Shown here piece after piece: positions 48,001 to 59,509 of a stretch of 64,000 bases of DNA (within the stretch, counting starts at the first letter, position 1; every line of letters starts with the position of its first letter). The notes beneath the pieces are model-generated. The model did no database searches and was not told the origin of the DNA. It was given only the letters and a program-made list of their open reading frames with translations. The position numbers were made by a program, and so were the translations under genes. The DNA comes from Aaosphaeria pasadenensis (Eukaryota > Ascomycota > Dothideomycetes > Pleosporales), in NCBI GenBank assembly GCA_022813625.1, contig JAKLMB010000024.1:1-64000 (forward strand). Reading direction: 5' to 3'.

Positions 48001-49001
48001 GTCGCCCCTCGACTCGTGACCGTTCCAGTTCGGAAGTATCTTCTGGACGTTCACGCAGCCGACCTGGCCACTACCGTGACGATCTGGAACAAGCCATGGC
48101 TGAGGGTACTGGATCAAGGAACACTGTTTACCCAGCAAACACAATGCCTTCCGTACCTGGCTATGTGGCTAACCCAACACAGCCGCTTCCCAGTGACCGC
48201 CCTTCACCAGAGAGCCAGGCCCGCATGAGATCTCGCAGCAACAGCAGGACAGCTAAACACTTGCAGCCACTACATACGGGCATCAAGAATGGTGCCTCGC
48301 CCCATCTATCACCTGCAGGTACCAGCCCTATGCCTCCTTTCTCACCTGGTCTTCCCGCATCACCTCGCCCTTCCCCTGGCGCAACTAGCCCGAATCCCAA
48401 TGTATTCCGACCCCATCCTTCGCCCGTGCCTCCCTTCGCGGCAAGCAATACGCCACCCGTCTCGGGAAGTTCGACACCAGTCGCCGCATCATTCAATACC
48501 AATGCCGGAGCTGGTGCCATCATCCCATCTACGGCTACGCTTCGCAAGAAATCTATCAACAAAGCCGACATCTCGGAGCCCATCTTCCTATCTACCACTT
48601 CAGTCATTGATACGGTAAACTTGCCGCCGGGAGCATCCTTGAAGAACGGGGGCGATGCTGCTCCCCCGGTCCCACCGATAAATCCCATGAGACGTCGATT
48701 CGGATTCGGGCGAACTGCCAATGAAGAGCCAGCAGTCCAAGCACCGTTCCCTCCTTATGCCGAGCCCATGCGAACCAATTCCTCTGATGCACTGGCAAGC
48801 CAGAACCCTCCTCCTCGCAACAGGCTGAGGAAGACGTCAAGTGCAGGCGATGGTCTCCATAGCAAGGCACAGGCTCAAGTGGGAGCGAGCCCAGCAGTTC
48901 CGCCAATGCCATTTGGCCGCAAGGGTTCCTCACCACCTCGCCCGATCAACGACCGTCATATCCCTCAGGCACAACACAACATGGACGGTGCCATGTTTTA
49001 G
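45096..49001 (+). CDS. Large disordered fungal protein, function unknown
   Basis: Single exon of 1301 residues. I recognise the N-terminal pattern as conserved among filamentous ascomycetes but know no function: MNRFLTRRKGENKKKK, SDDFRTSLIMPSLSTRFSM, LREQDDPSSLIGKASDDSV and NVLFGGRQKIYKI. After about residue 165 it has a charged helical piece (EERERQLREEQEAHERQ), then long Ser/Pro/Arg-rich low-complexity sequence with repeated phrases such as RSRSNS (around residues 600-650), and another helix-prone acidic stretch (SEWERDMRKTHKREPSVEERE). No transmembrane or enzyme motif. The many SP/TP and RSxS sites suggest heavy phosphorylation. It could be a cytoskeletal or polarity scaffold, but that is a guess. 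An in-frame extension upstream (45036) lacks an ATG. Confidence 0.85.
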   Translation: MNRFLTRRKGENKKKKSEPEPEPKIDIAVALPPSDDFRTSLIMPSLSTRFSMLREQDDPSSLIGKASDDSVLAPKRQSRLHEFGFVAGGLSDIAEVSSLNGSIRPPFATERSDSFDSSDGSGSMMSRARPGEGNVLFGGRQKIYKISNAASSKNLGRALYEDDVAMSSWQKSRAEERERQLREEQEAHERQTLESQMLDTQTIESISPVRDSPYSPSFPSYDQKRETSSSTNSGTANTRTSTAATSIASQGAGSIPAPSPALPTHNGPASPTDFNRAATKARRLYDQGLDQHMQDQQSSAMNRLNSIQRTRAPTGRSTPPLPFNQTRSATNLNDRFNRSQPLRTESPAPSGKDVHSNSSSPIISRPQSPPLMSPVGSDIEEAQTLNSALQPNDRGKATALGAFNKPKQAFNEQQYAERMRRLQQEREAPAAAPVAAPPVAAPRLESPSKPPPRERIELGHERQPSASKLDKPAKPSLRERAEQERRKRAEAGAVERQRSGSAADEKEAASPFSVFQKAANQMKATPVLPLSPLKKTEVHAAEKLTSPPGTTFFASPGSSDDEDDQPQPLAIKPTEPERRPQNIPVASGPAPPILDHPAWRSRSNSQMDDSKRLAPLSRGSSEDESSIHPALRSRSNSRPTPERQRSSEDAPRNALQTDIADAKEGPEIDSPTLGDNGGLSGLIRQHLRNVSNVSSDYGDGNQVTMSPPATSTNPPLSLYTQNVAPQRQHPASETDTPAHSSYTHSNPWDLDDLDNPYYGERDSTSSTSPVEAHKTKAPNAPSSSIAQALQDDISEWERDMRKTHKREPSVEEREAFQRELALRQRAIQDSLRGQLGQDHSRAAPVPGQPHGGLKNALNMLRAKSSRESFATVNEQRAGPDSKAMRMLGIGNAVNGSSTSLAGPYGGGDHWRSENHLGHREPPLRQKPSRVLQQSEQDAQRELESRLQQRPSTDDVHRDSRSNGRTPTSSRPSTRDRSSSEVSSGRSRSRPGHYRDDLEQAMAEGTGSRNTVYPANTMPSVPGYVANPTQPLPSDRPSPESQARMRSRSNSRTAKHLQPLHTGIKNGASPHLSPAGTSPMPPFSPGLPASPRPSPGATSPNPNVFRPHPSPVPPFAASNTPPVSGSSTPVAASFNTNAGAGAIIPSTATLRKKSINKADISEPIFLSTTSVIDTVNLPPGASLKNGGDAAPPVPPINPMRRRFGFGRTANEEPAVQAPFPPYAEPMRTNSSDALASQNPPPRNRLRKTSSAGDGLHSKAQAQVGASPAVPPMPFGRKGSSPPRPINDRHIPQAQHNMDGAMF

Positions 49002-52000
49002 ATTGATCTCTATGCATCTCAGGCACCGCGATTGTTGACTCTGATCACTTTCTTGGGTCAGCGCACAACTTCTAAAAAATATTCTAACTCCCTTTTTAAC
49101 TTCTAGTGTCTCTTTCTAAATTTCTTTCCTCTTCTGCGACCTCGGATCAATTCACTCTTCTCACTACGCTTCTACGGCCTGTTTTATTGGAATTCCCATT
49201 TGATTGATTGGCATCAGCAATATACCTCGGTCTCTTTCTTTCTTTATCTGTATTCAAGGTGTTTTCTTTTTCTCAATTTTCTTGACGGGAGAGGAGGTAG
49301 TGTTCAAGTGGGTTTTCCTATTCACATTTCATTGCGGCGCATGGAAATGCACACAGACGGTGGGCTGGCCAGGAATCTCTCTCGGGAAGTGTGGGGATGG
49401 ATGGCCAATTTTCTTTTCTCACCTAGACTGCGGGACCTCCACGGGACATGCAAGCATACGCACCGGCATATATAGCTGGATTATATGGGACCGGTGTTAC
49501 TGGACAATGTCGGACGGACGGGCATACAAGCGTCTGGGGGGAGGGACCTTTCCTTAAAACCATCCACTCCCAATTTGCTCTCTCGAAACATCTGCTGGAG
49601 GCAGATGAAGTAAGAATACATGTATAGGTCTGGAGGACCACCTTATAAGATAGTGTTGAATTGTCACACCTGAACAAGGAACTACAAAAGACTCTCCGAC
49701 GATGGTGTATATATGTGATGTGAACGGTGATGTTCAATCTCGTCCAATAGTGACTCTTGCACACCTACTGAATCCTAGGCCAAGATTTGTTTAACCCTCG
49801 TTGTGAGAACCAAACTGCCCTTGGTTCTCTTTCTCAAGAGCTCGGATTGCCCAACATACCATGTAGGTATGGAAATATCGTCTTGCAATATTGGGTGGGC
49901 AAGAGCTAAGGTACGAACGGGTAGTACCGCACCCGCTTCTCGGGCGTATCGAGGCTAGGTGTTATTACATTCATTTACCTATAACTACACACGGTACAGC
50001 GGATAGCATGGTAGCAATCTACCTATTCACTATACTGTACTCTACTCTAAGTATTCGTTGCATTGTACTCCGTATTGTCTCGCATCATATGGAGTACTAT
50101 ATCACAGACGATACATCGGAACCTTCATCTGCCATCAACATGCATATGCAATAGGCGGACTGTGGCTGGGACAGGTACTTATGGGTCTGAATTATTGATC
50201 GAGGTTAAGTGGCGTTGGGGTCTCATGTGTACGGCGTGGTGAGCTGAGGTGGAGCTGAGGTGGGAGGATGTGGATGGTTATATGCATTGTATACCTCCAA
50301 AGTAAGTATAAGTGATTTTTTTCGCATGGGCAAGCATCAAGTGTAGTCAACTCATGTGCTCTGATGGTTTTCGTTGCGAACTGTAGGTCGTTGGTCAATA
50401 TCATCAACATTCCTCCCCTCCGACTTTATTTACTCGGCCTGGCCTTCTCAGCATCATCGCCCAGCTGCACCAAGACGTATTAAATCGAAAGTCGGCAGTA
50501 CGATAGATACGGCAGTCGGAGGCGCACCGCACACACACACAAGGTAGCCCCTGATCTGCTGCTCGACACCCCTGCGGTGCGGTGCGTGCGTGCGTATGCG
50601 TGTGCGGCGCAACGAAAATTCTACGCCGGGCGCGGGCTAATGCAAGGGTTTGGCGGCGGCGGTCGGCGGGTAGACAGCGCAGGGCAGCGTCTTGGGGCTG
50701 AAACACCTGGGCTGGCGCTGGGCGCAGGAGAAGTCGCTTCAATTCAATACTTTTCTTTCTTTGGCGTTCGAGTGCGTGAATGAGTGGGAGAGCGCTGAGA
50801 GGTGGTGTGTAAGAGTAGTAGACTTGAGCGAATAGATAGATAAGTTGAAAAAAGGTCTAGATTGTGAGAAGATTCTTACGACTACATAAGTGGGGAGATG
50901 GAGATTTTGATCTACAGACATGCTATGGTTCGTTGGATACGTTAGGGTTTCAGAGTTGTCTCTACTCCAGGTCTTTCCTAGGAATAACAAGGACTTGAGA
51001 GTTGTAGTACGGGGATCATCGTCGAGGATGTAGTTGAGCATACTCGTTATGGTATGATTTCGGATTGATTGTATTTGTAACTGCAACGGTAACGGCTGCC
51101 TTCTTGACGGGTGTCCTGGTGTACGATCTGCGTTTGTGTATTTGTGTATGTGTGATTGTTCCGAAAGCGTCTACATATCGATTTGTACAAGCAACAATCA
51201 ATGGGAAGATGTGACAATACTGGGTCCTGATACCAACAGTCCGATTGCCTGACCTTCTTCCTCCGTCTGCCTTATCTGTTCGTCTGTCTGGCTATTATGC
51301 CGTGCATATCGGCTCTCGGCTGCCATCAAGCAGAGTTCGAGACTTTTCGAAAGCGTCGAACTCAAATCCCATGGGACGGCTTCAAAGTTCAGAACCTCGA
51401 AGTATCCCTCTATGGAGCGCTGTTTGGTAGATAAACGTCATACTAGTGCACCCCCGGGCCCAAACCTTACGTCAACAACCTTTGAAACGGCGCATTTTCG
51501 ATGTTGTATTTTACGAGTAGCATTTTAACCAACTAGACGTCGAATTCCCAAGGTTGTCCGTCCCACGGGTTTCGAGGGCTTTGGGTTTCTGGGTGTGCGA
51601 TTTTGCGACTCGTACCGTTTGGACGGCCCTTGAGAGAGATCCAAAGGTCCGATGTCACGCTGCGCCGGCGAAGAGTCTCGTGGCCTGCGCAGTTTCGTAG
51701 AGGTCGCTTGGGATTCCGTTAATGTGATGCAATAATAAGAAATAGGATTGGATTAGATTGGATTTGGACGCCGTACTCGTAACTAGACGTCTGGGTACTC
51801 GTAGCTAGAGGGATGTGCACTTGGCGGGTCTCCACCATTGTGACCCTTAAAGCGGCTGTCATTGGGGCATCGATGGACGTTTTAGGTATTTGAGGGGGGA
51901 AAGCTGACGCTTACTTGGGTGGCTAAGTTGGAAGAATAATGGACTGACGGGTGATTGATGTTACTTAACTATCGTTGCAAGTGGATTCGTGCAGCAAGTG

Positions 52001-52621
52001 TGTGATGGTTGTGTGCTGTGTATGCTATTGCTGGCTGGCTGGTTGCCTCTGGTGTGTAATTGCTGGAGGGTGCTCAACTGCTGCGCCCCGGAGGAGTCCA
52101 CGCCTTAAACCGTATTTAGACACAGGAAGAGTATCGAGTATCTGTTCAGTCTTGGGAAATGATTGGGATCCTTGCAATAATGATGACCGTGTTCGATGGC
52201 GCGCCTTGGGGCTCTGCTCTTCCTTCTGATTAGACGGGAGGTGGAGAGTGGTAGGCCAAACGGTAGGCCAAACAGTAATAGAGTAGAGTACGAGTAGTCC
52301 GTGTCCTCCTCAGAATACTTGTATACTACTGTATCATCCCCATCTCTCCATCTTCTCTCTCCACTTGCCTTCATAACCTTTTTTAGACTTCACGCTTGTC
52401 TTCTTGTCCTTTCCTAACTTACCATTTTACTTTGCCTCTACCTTTCCTCTATCACACCCGGTCGTTACCCTTTCCCAACTTTGTATATCCATACACACAT
52501 ATAACTCGAGTCAAACCACCAACTCCCAATTTCCTGTGTCTACTTCAATTGCTCTCATCGCCATACCCACTCGTCGCATACACATATCACATCACCTCCA
52601 ACACTTTACCAACACATCAAA
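49002..52621. other. Intergenic region, no gene seen
   Basis: About 3.6 kb with no supported gene. Noted only: a 12 bp tandem duplication (GGTAGGCCAAAC, about 52250-52273), a T-rich tract at 49070-49290 in the expected 3' UTR, and a CT-rich leader (52370-52620) before the CFEM gene. Confidence 0.55.
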
Positions 52622-53184
52622 ATGAAGTTCTCACTCTCCGCCCTCACCTTCGCGGCTTCGCTCGCCGTCGTCAACGCCCAGATCGCCGGTCTCCCGTCCT
52701 GCGCCGTACGTCACTCACCCAAATAACATCTCACCACTTCCCCCAATGCGACAAACCCGCTGACAAGATTCCGAATCTAGACTTCCTGCCTGCTCTCCGC
52801 CATCGGCTCCTCTTCATGCGACCTAACAGACCGCAAATGCATCTGCACAACCGGCAAGGACAAGGTCACAGAGAGCCTCACAAGCTGTCTCCCCCAGTCC
52901 AGCTGCACCCAGACCGAGCTTAACAGTACGTCTCCTCCCCTTCCCTTCCACTCCGCACCCAAAACACATAAACTAACGGGTATTCCCTTGTAGCAATCAG
53001 CAACGGCGTCAGCGCCTTCTGCCAGTCCGCAGGCGTAAACGTAACCGACATCCCCTCCATCGCGCTCGCAACCAACACCGCGAGCGCGACCTCCTCGCCC
53101 ACGAGCTCCCCCGGCGCTGCGGTCGTGAACGTCGCGAGCCTCGGTGCTGTCGCGATGGGTATGGTTGCTGCTTTTGCGTTGTAG
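52622..53184 (+). CDS. CFEM-domain GPI-anchored surface protein
   Basis: Exons 52622-52705, 52781-52925 and 52994-53184 (introns 75 and 68 bp), 139 residues. A signal peptide (residues 1-18, ending VVNA) is followed by a CFEM domain with all eight cysteines: C27, C31, C41, C48, C50, C64, C70 and C86. Asp45, three residues before C48, is at the position used for heme iron in CFEM proteins such as Csa2. A Ser/Thr/Ala-rich stretch and a hydrophobic C-terminus (VNVASLGAVAMGMVAAFAL) form a GPI signal with a likely cleavage near SSPGAA. Fungal CFEM proteins act at the cell surface in heme or iron capture, wall stability or host contact; which applies here is not shown. It is expected to be processed at both ends to a very short mature protein. 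Confidence 0.93.
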
Positions 53185-53606
53185 ATCGAGTAAGGGTGTA
53201 GGTCAGGGGGGATAAGCGCATACATACTCACTCTTGGCTTCTTCTTTTTTGGGGGAGTGAGTAGAGCTTTGGATCACGTTCATTCATTCGTCGGTGGAAG
53301 CTTGGTTTTAAATGTTTTCGAGGGGGAGGAAGAAAACATATTGTTTGACTTCTGGGTCGGCGTCTTCACACAGGCATAAGATATCTTTTGGTTCAAAAAA
53401 ATTGAACAAGAATGGAAAAGGGGGAGCTTCGACCATTTGGCGAAGCTTGCCTGTTCACTTTTCCTCACTACCACAAAGTATGCATTGGAAAGAATTTCTT
53501 GCAAGATGTGTGTATGTGTGTGTCCGTGATGTTGATTGTCCCTTTTATATTCTTCTTTCTAGATTCGTTTTGTGTTTTGACTTATTCTATTTTATATGGA
53601 CTATTT
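53185..53606. other. Convergent 3' region, no gene seen
   Basis: About 420 bp between convergent genes, T-rich near the end. It holds both 3' UTRs. Confidence 0.6.
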
Positions 53607-54737
53607 TCATGCGGCTTCGAGCGCGCTGATGAACTTCGCAGCCCATGCCGTGAACTCGTCATCTTGTCCGGTCCAGCTCTGCTTGACGATCTCCGCTGCG
53701 CGCTTGGCCTCGGAGCAGCATTTGTCCAGCGTCTCTTTGGCTTCGTCTTCGTCAAGGTCGTAGAATGCGCTTGCTAGGTCGTCAATCGTATCGGGTATCG
53801 TCTTCAGCAGGTCCATGAGCTGCTCCAACTTCGTGGTGGGGTCCGTCTGCTTTCTGTCTGCTGTCTCTCCATTCGTCGCGGACGATGTGGGACTGGGGAA
53901 TGTCTTTAACCTCCTCTTGATCAACGCCTGGTAAAAGATCCCCACCATCTTCAGTCGCTTGACACTCGTGTCCAGCAGCGCCTTGAGCTCCTTATCCCCC
54001 TTCCCCAACTTATTCGCCGCCCCAAAAATGTCATCCTCATCCGCGAACTCATTGCCTCCCTCACCATCGCTCCCCTCCGCAGCATCCCCCTCCTCATCAT
54101 CCACATCCTCCCCCCACTCCTTCAACTCCTCCACCGCATCCAGCAGCACCGCCCTAAACCCCTCCGCCTTCCTAACCACCACCCCCACCACCCCATCCTG
54201 ACAAACCTTCAACAGCGCATCGCACGCCTCCCAAACCACACCCGTGATAGACAGCACCTCCTGCTTCTCCGCCTCCCCCGTCGCCACGGCCCCCTTCTCC
54301 GCAAGCCGCCCCAGGAGCGCAAGAAGCTTCCCCCACGCGCTAAGAATCCGCCGCACGCCCGCTGAGACTTCGCCGCGCATCAGCGCGCCCATGCCCGAGG
54401 GCGACGACGCCGCGGCGACCATGTTGGTCAGCGATTTCATGGTGACATCGGCGAGCTTGGTCGCGATGGCCGAGGGCGTGAATGGCGGGGTTAGCAGGAG
54501 GAGGGAGAGCGTCGTCGTGTGCGAGCGGAGGAGCGTGGTGGTGGCTTTTATGGTGTCGAGGGGGTTCGACGTCGTTGTTGTCGGCGAGGAAGCGGAGGAG
54601 ACATTGGAGGAGGAGGAGGAGGGCTTCGCGGGTAGGAGGGAGGATTGGTAGTGTGAGAGGAGGATTTGCGTGGATTTGGTGAGGTTGATTAGGGGCCGGG
54701 TGTCTGGGGGGCTGCTGGGTTTGGACTTTGGTGGCAT
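53607..54737 (-). CDS. Cyclin-D1-binding protein 1-like (GCIP family)
   Basis: Single exon, 376 residues. The Ser/Thr-rich start (residues 1-70) is followed by mostly helical sequence, including LLSAWGKLLALLGRLAE-like helices, GVVWEACDALLKVC and an acidic loop (EDVDDEEGDAAEGSDGEGG), then KLEQLMDLLKTIPDTIDDLASAFYDLDED and a C-terminal CCSEAKRAAEIVKQSW helix. The overall pattern matches the helical GCIP/CCNDBP1 family (Grap2 and cyclin-D-interacting). In animals these proteins bind cyclin D and HLH factors; in fungi the role is unknown. The acidic loop suggests a disordered insert. No transmembrane segments. Assignment is from memory of the family pattern, so moderate. Confidence 0.75.
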   Translation of the reverse strand: MPPKSKPSSPPDTRPLINLTKSTQILLSHYQSSLLPAKPSSSSSNVSSASSPTTTTSNPLDTIKATTTLLRSHTTTLSLLLLTPPFTPSAIATKLADVTMKSLTNMVAAASSPSGMGALMRGEVSAGVRRILSAWGKLLALLGRLAEKGAVATGEAEKQEVLSITGVVWEACDALLKVCQDGVVGVVVRKAEGFRAVLLDAVEELKEWGEDVDDEEGDAAEGSDGEGGNEFADEDDIFGAANKLGKGDKELKALLDTSVKRLKMVGIFYQALIKRRLKTFPSPTSSATNGETADRKQTDPTTKLEQLMDLLKTIPDTIDDLASAFYDLDEDEAKETLDKCCSEAKRAAEIVKQSWTGQDDEFTAWAAKFISALEAA

Positions 54738-55323
54738 TTTGATGTGTCTCTTTTGCTGTCTTTCTTGTGTTTTTGGGTGGCGAGGGGTTGATGATGTGAG
54801 GTTATAGGTTTGAGGTATGTCGAGATATATCGGGAGTGTGTTGTAGGAAAGCAGAAACTCTGTGTGTGTATAGTTGGGAGGAGGATATGTGAGTGGTGTT
54901 GATGCCTATGGAAATTTTTGAAGAGGTTCGCGGGGTTGGGAAGGGACGAGTGGAATAATTTTGGTCTTATCGATAGAGGGAGGTGTGGTTATGGTGGGGC
55001 TACTACTTCCATTACAACTACTACTTCTATTGATGTACATCACCCTCTGATCAAGCTTCTGCGAAATGAAAGCTCCCAATCTGTCTCGAAATTGCCCAAA
55101 GACCATGGCATCAGCATTCCCGCCTCACCTCTGTCCTGGCAGCTTTCTGCCTTACGTCCTGATTCCTACTTGCATACGCAGGACTCATGTGATGACTTAG
55201 GCGACAATACACAGCTTACACAGCCCCTTCATCATTCACTTTGTCAGTCTCGTTATATGTATTGTCCCCATCACTGCATATTCTTCTCTCTCTCTCTCCG
55301 CGGACTCCTGGCTCCGTACCAAC
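54738..55323. other. Divergent intergenic region, no gene seen
   Basis: About 585 bp between divergent genes, presumably both promoters. No coding signal. Confidence 0.6.
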
Positions 55324-57541
55324 ATGTGCTTGACATGCGACGATATATCGACCGCGATTCGCAATTATCAACAAAACGTTGTTCAACTTGACGATGCGGT
55401 CGTTGGGAAGTGGATACTGCCGAGAAGGAGTAGATTATGTACCACCATCGACAGGCTCTTTCACTTAATTAAGGCTCCTCTTCAACTTGTAGAGGACGAA
55501 CAAATAGGGACTTGGCAAATGCAATTGCGATCGAGATGGTTCTCTGGAACCTACATATGCATTATACAGCATTCTACTGAGGTATCTTACGATTTCTTAC
55601 AGCCCTCAGGAAGAGGAGAACTGATATGCGCACTTGAAGTTTCCTGTTGTTGAGCACTCGCTGTACCTCCACGACATAACTTCTGACTGGGAGCTTTGTG
55701 AAGGCAGCATATCCACCGACCCACATTGGATTGACCTTGGTCGTGTTCATGGTTGGATCGATGACTGCAACAATAACCATGGCGGAATATGTCACTCCAT
55801 CGAAGATGGGTGGCGCACATTGTCGAGTCCGCCGACGAAGATGCTATTGATTAACGTTAACCGGAAATGTCTCGAATATAAGAAGCCCCCGTGCAACTAT
55901 TTGGCCTTGAGTTACGTTTGGGGAAAGCATGCGAATGCTTTCATGACTCTACTCAGTAATGTTTCGACGCTCTCGGAAGAGGGCGCTTTCGATGCACCAT
56001 CGATTAGAGCAAGATTGCCGCAAACGATCCGTGACAGTATGCTCCTGACCGGGTTGCTGGGACTGGAGTACATTTGGATCGACCGATTTTGCATCGTCCA
56101 AGACGATGAGGAAATGAAAACTGAGCAGCTGGATGCTATGGCTGCGATCTACTCCCATGCTTACCTGACTATCCTCGCACAAGATGGGGATGATTCCTAC
56201 GGACTACGTGGAATTGATAGGAAAGGACAACCGCGCTCAGCTGATATCGCCCTTCTCCAGTTTAGCTCCTCTTGTCGTATGGTTCCCAATAAAGATGAGA
56301 AACCTGGGTCCCTCCATGAATCTCGAGGCTGGGTATGTTATCTTCGAAGTCGGCAATCTCTTGTGGACTAACATGCCCAGACATTCCAAGAAGAGCACTT
56401 GAGCAGAAGAAGACTATATTTCAAGGGTGACATGGTCAAGTGGAGCTGCAATCAAGCCACAAGGAGGGAATGTGTCCCGAGATCAACTAATGCAATTCCC
56501 TGGGCTTCCTTACCAGCAAAAGATGATCTGTATACTGCTTGGCCACACATCGATAAGTATGCAAATATGGTACACATATATTCAGATCGATGCCTCACTT
56601 TACCTACGGATGCATACAATGCTTTCTCCGCCATCGTGCAAACCGTAAGCCGCGCTATGGAGGGAGGCTGTCTGTTTGGGGTACCTGAGATGTTCTTCGA
56701 CGGATGCCTTCTATGGTACTCGTCCACAGGTAAAGGACGAAGGAAGGACGACGATGGGTGCATATTGAATGAATTCCCAAGCTGGTCCTGGCTGAGCTGC
56801 GATGGACATGTCGATACGAGCATGTGGACCCACACTCATCCATATTTCGACGCCGGCAAGTGGAGATTGCTTGCGGATTTCGATGTGCCTGTATCGCCAA
56901 CAGTGGCTTGGAAGAAACGGAACATGTCTACAGGTTTACTTGAGAGTATCTCAAACACATACTACAATTTCTCTCAACTCTCATGGGAGGGTGCTGGCAT
57001 GACACCTGACTCTAGTGTGCTACCATCTGGATACCGGTTTCGTCAACCAGTCCCTATACCTTGTCGCCCTCTTGCCCAACCGACGCAAAGGTATAGTCCA
57101 ATATTAGAGTTTCGTTCGCAGCGACTGTATCTACGCCGTGGGGATAGAGTCAAACACATACTCATCAGAACTCCATTTTCATACAGTCTGATGGCCACTT
57201 CAGGTGGCCCTCTTACTGGTGTGGTTAGCTACGATGCAGACCCGGCCAACACGAGCGAAGAATGTGAGCTCATCTCCATAGGCAAGGCAGAGGCCGATGG
57301 CGTTGAGGGCAATTATCAATTCAAATGCATGTTTATCGAGTACAAACGGTTGGGTTGGGATTCAAAAATGCGTTGGAAGCCCGACGATCCAGAGAGAGAG
57401 GGCGACGGGAAGTATCGATTCTACTTCGTGCTTTTGATCGAGTGGAAAGATGGGATTGCGTACCGCAAGGGGCTGGGGAGAGTTGAACAGGGTTTCTGGG
57501 ATGGTGCTGAGACTGAGGAGATTGATGTCCGCTTGGGCTGA
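55324..57541 (+). CDS. HET-domain protein (heterokaryon incompatibility type)
   Basis: Exons 55324-55581, 55640-56332 and 56381-57541 (introns 58 and 48 bp), 703 residues. The N-terminal Cys-rich start (MCLTCDDI) and the segment HWIDLGRVHGWIDDCNNNH are common in HET proteins. The HET domain follows: LLINVNRKCLEYKKPPCNYL, LSYVWG, LPQTIRDSMLLTGLLGLEYIW, then the junction RGWTFQEEHLSRRRLYF, a signature formed only after the second intron is removed. The C-terminal about 350 residues lack a known domain but have a Trp-rich patch (SWSWLSCDG). Such proteins can trigger regulated cell death when non-self is recognised or act in other defence roles. The first acceptor (GAAG) lacks a pyrimidine tract, so the joint to exon 2 is slightly uncertain. 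Confidence 0.9.
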
Positions 57542-57878
57542 GATGCCCGACAGATGATCACGATCCGTGTGTTCGTTTGTGTATGGGTCTGATGACTTGA
57601 CATTCGAACAATAGGATTCAGAGACGAGTATACGAAATGAGTCTTTTGAAAGCCATGGTAGTCTATTATTCATTATATGCCTACTTCATATCCGGGTATA
57701 AAAGCGGCCTCTCCATTTATGGCCTGCCCCTTTCGTACTATCACTTTACCTACTCATATCCAATGAAGCAACGAAGCGGACCAACATATAAAACCACGAT
57801 ACGTAATCCCATGTCCCAAACCCAGCTACGAAGCCAAAGCAAAGACGATTCAAAAAACGTATTCTATCCCCCCACCCA
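57542..57878. other. Convergent 3' region, no gene seen
   Basis: About 340 bp holding the 3' UTRs of the HET gene and the P450 gene. No coding signal. Confidence 0.6.
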
Positions 57879-59509
57879 TCACCTCTTCAACCCCACCATC
57901 GTCCCATTCCGACTACACAACGTCAACGTCAACGACTCCTCCCACGGCCCCTGATCCCTACTCTCCAGCTCCGCAAACTCCTGCACCATCCTCACCAACA
58001 CGTACCCCGCCTCCGTGAGCGCATACTGCTGGCCCAGACAGATCCTCGGCCCGCCGTTGAACGGAAGGTACTCCCACCCGGGACGAAGATGCTCCCAGCG
58101 CTCGGGGCGGAAGACCTCCGCATCGGCGCCGTAGAAGTCGGTGCGGCGGTGCATCGAGTACAGGGAGTAGGCGACGATGGTGCCGGCGGGGACGAAGAGG
58201 GAGGATGTGCCGTCGGGTCCGCCGCCGAGCGGGAGGACGGTGTCGCGGGTGGCGAGGCGGGAGTTGGCGGGTACGACGGGGTTGACGCGGAGTGCTGCAG
58301 GTTGTGTTAGTAGTTGCGTCTTTGTTGGGAAATCCGGGTATGACAAGGAAAAGGGGGGAGGGACGAGATGGGAGACTTACATTCGTTCAGGCACCACTTG
58401 ACGTACTTGAAGCTACGCAGCTCCTCGTACGTCGGCAGACGGCCCTCCAGCGGTGCGATCTCCTCGCGGAGCTTGGCCCATATGCGTGGGTCCTTCGCGA
58501 TGTAGACGAACATGTTGCTGAGGAGGGAGGCGGTGGTGTCGCGCCCTGCGAGCAGGATGTTGATGAGCTCGTCGCGGATCTGTTTCTTGTCCTTCGTCTG
58601 CTTGGCAAGCTCGTGGATGAAGACGTAGCGCTCGTCGACTTTGGCGTCGGCCTTCTCGGCGTCGCGGTCGCGGCCCTCGCGCCAGCGGACGGCCTCGTCG
58701 ACCCATTTGTCGACGTACTCGTGGCAGATGCGATTCGCCTCGTCGGCTTCCTTGTTCTTGCGGAAGTAGGAGAGGAAGCCGAGGCGGGTGCGGACGGTGA
58801 TGTCGTCCTGGGCGGTCTGGAAGGCCCGGGCGAAGATGTCGTCTTCGTTGGCGACTTGGTCGCGCTGGCCGACCATGCGGAGAGAGTTGGTGGAGTGGTT
58901 GAAGAGGAACTCGGTAGCCGAGTCGATCGTCATGCGGAAGAAGAGCTCCTGTAGGTCGACGGTCGCACCGTCCTTGGGGATCACCTTGAGGAGGAGCTTG
59001 AAGTGCCGCTCCAGCATGCTGAGGTCGGCCACCTGGTCGCGCGCGAAGTTTGGCCTGAGGAGATGTCGTGAGTTGGCCCATCGGTCGCCGTCCGTGGTGA
59101 AGATGCCGTGGCCTAGCAGCGGCGTGAAGGCCTGGCCCCTATGGCCGATGGAGTAGTCCTTGAACTTGAGACTCAGGACCGTCTTGATGTTCTCCGGCTC
59201 GACGGTCACGATGATGGGCTGGTTGACTAGCCTGGATCGGAATGTCTTGCAGTCCAGTTCGTGGAGGCGCTCGAGGTTTCGCTCCAGGATCTTGTGTTCT
59301 TTGGCGTTCTTCGTGTTGGACCGGAGCACGTCGAGCCCGAATATAGGGTCCTTGTTGTAGATGGCCTTGCATGGTTTGCAGCCATGATCTTTCATCATTC
59401 GCTTCCTCGCGAGGTAGAGCGTGATTTGTGTGTAGACAACATAGGAAAGAATCGCACCAGCCACTACAAAGACGAGTGGCGAGTTCTTTAACTTTCCTCC
59501 TTCAGACAT
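57879..59509 (-). CDS. Cytochrome P450, CYP52-like (alkane / fatty acid hydroxylase type)
   Basis: Exons 59509-58381 and 58294-57879 (86 bp intron), 514 residues. A single N-terminal membrane anchor (SPLVFVVAGAILSYVVYTQI) is followed by the P450 fold: I-helix AGRDTTA, K-helix EELRSFKYVKWCLNESLR, the FRPERW segment, and heme loop FNGGPRICLGQQ with the Cys ligand. The substrate-recognition style (GIFTTDGDRWANSRHLLRP) and the SLYSMHRRTDFYGADAE region resemble the CYP52 group, which hydroxylates n-alkanes and fatty acids at the terminal carbon in the ER. An exact CYP assignment needs alignment. The chosen ATG gives a short luminal end before the anchor. It lies 1.7 kb from a UstYa-like gene on the same strand. 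Confidence 0.92.

Noticed and set aside
58292..58954. Open frame of about 220 codons on the + strand opposite the P450
   Set aside because: Its Leu/Val/Asp-rich composition mirrors the P450 codon bias and it has no domain.
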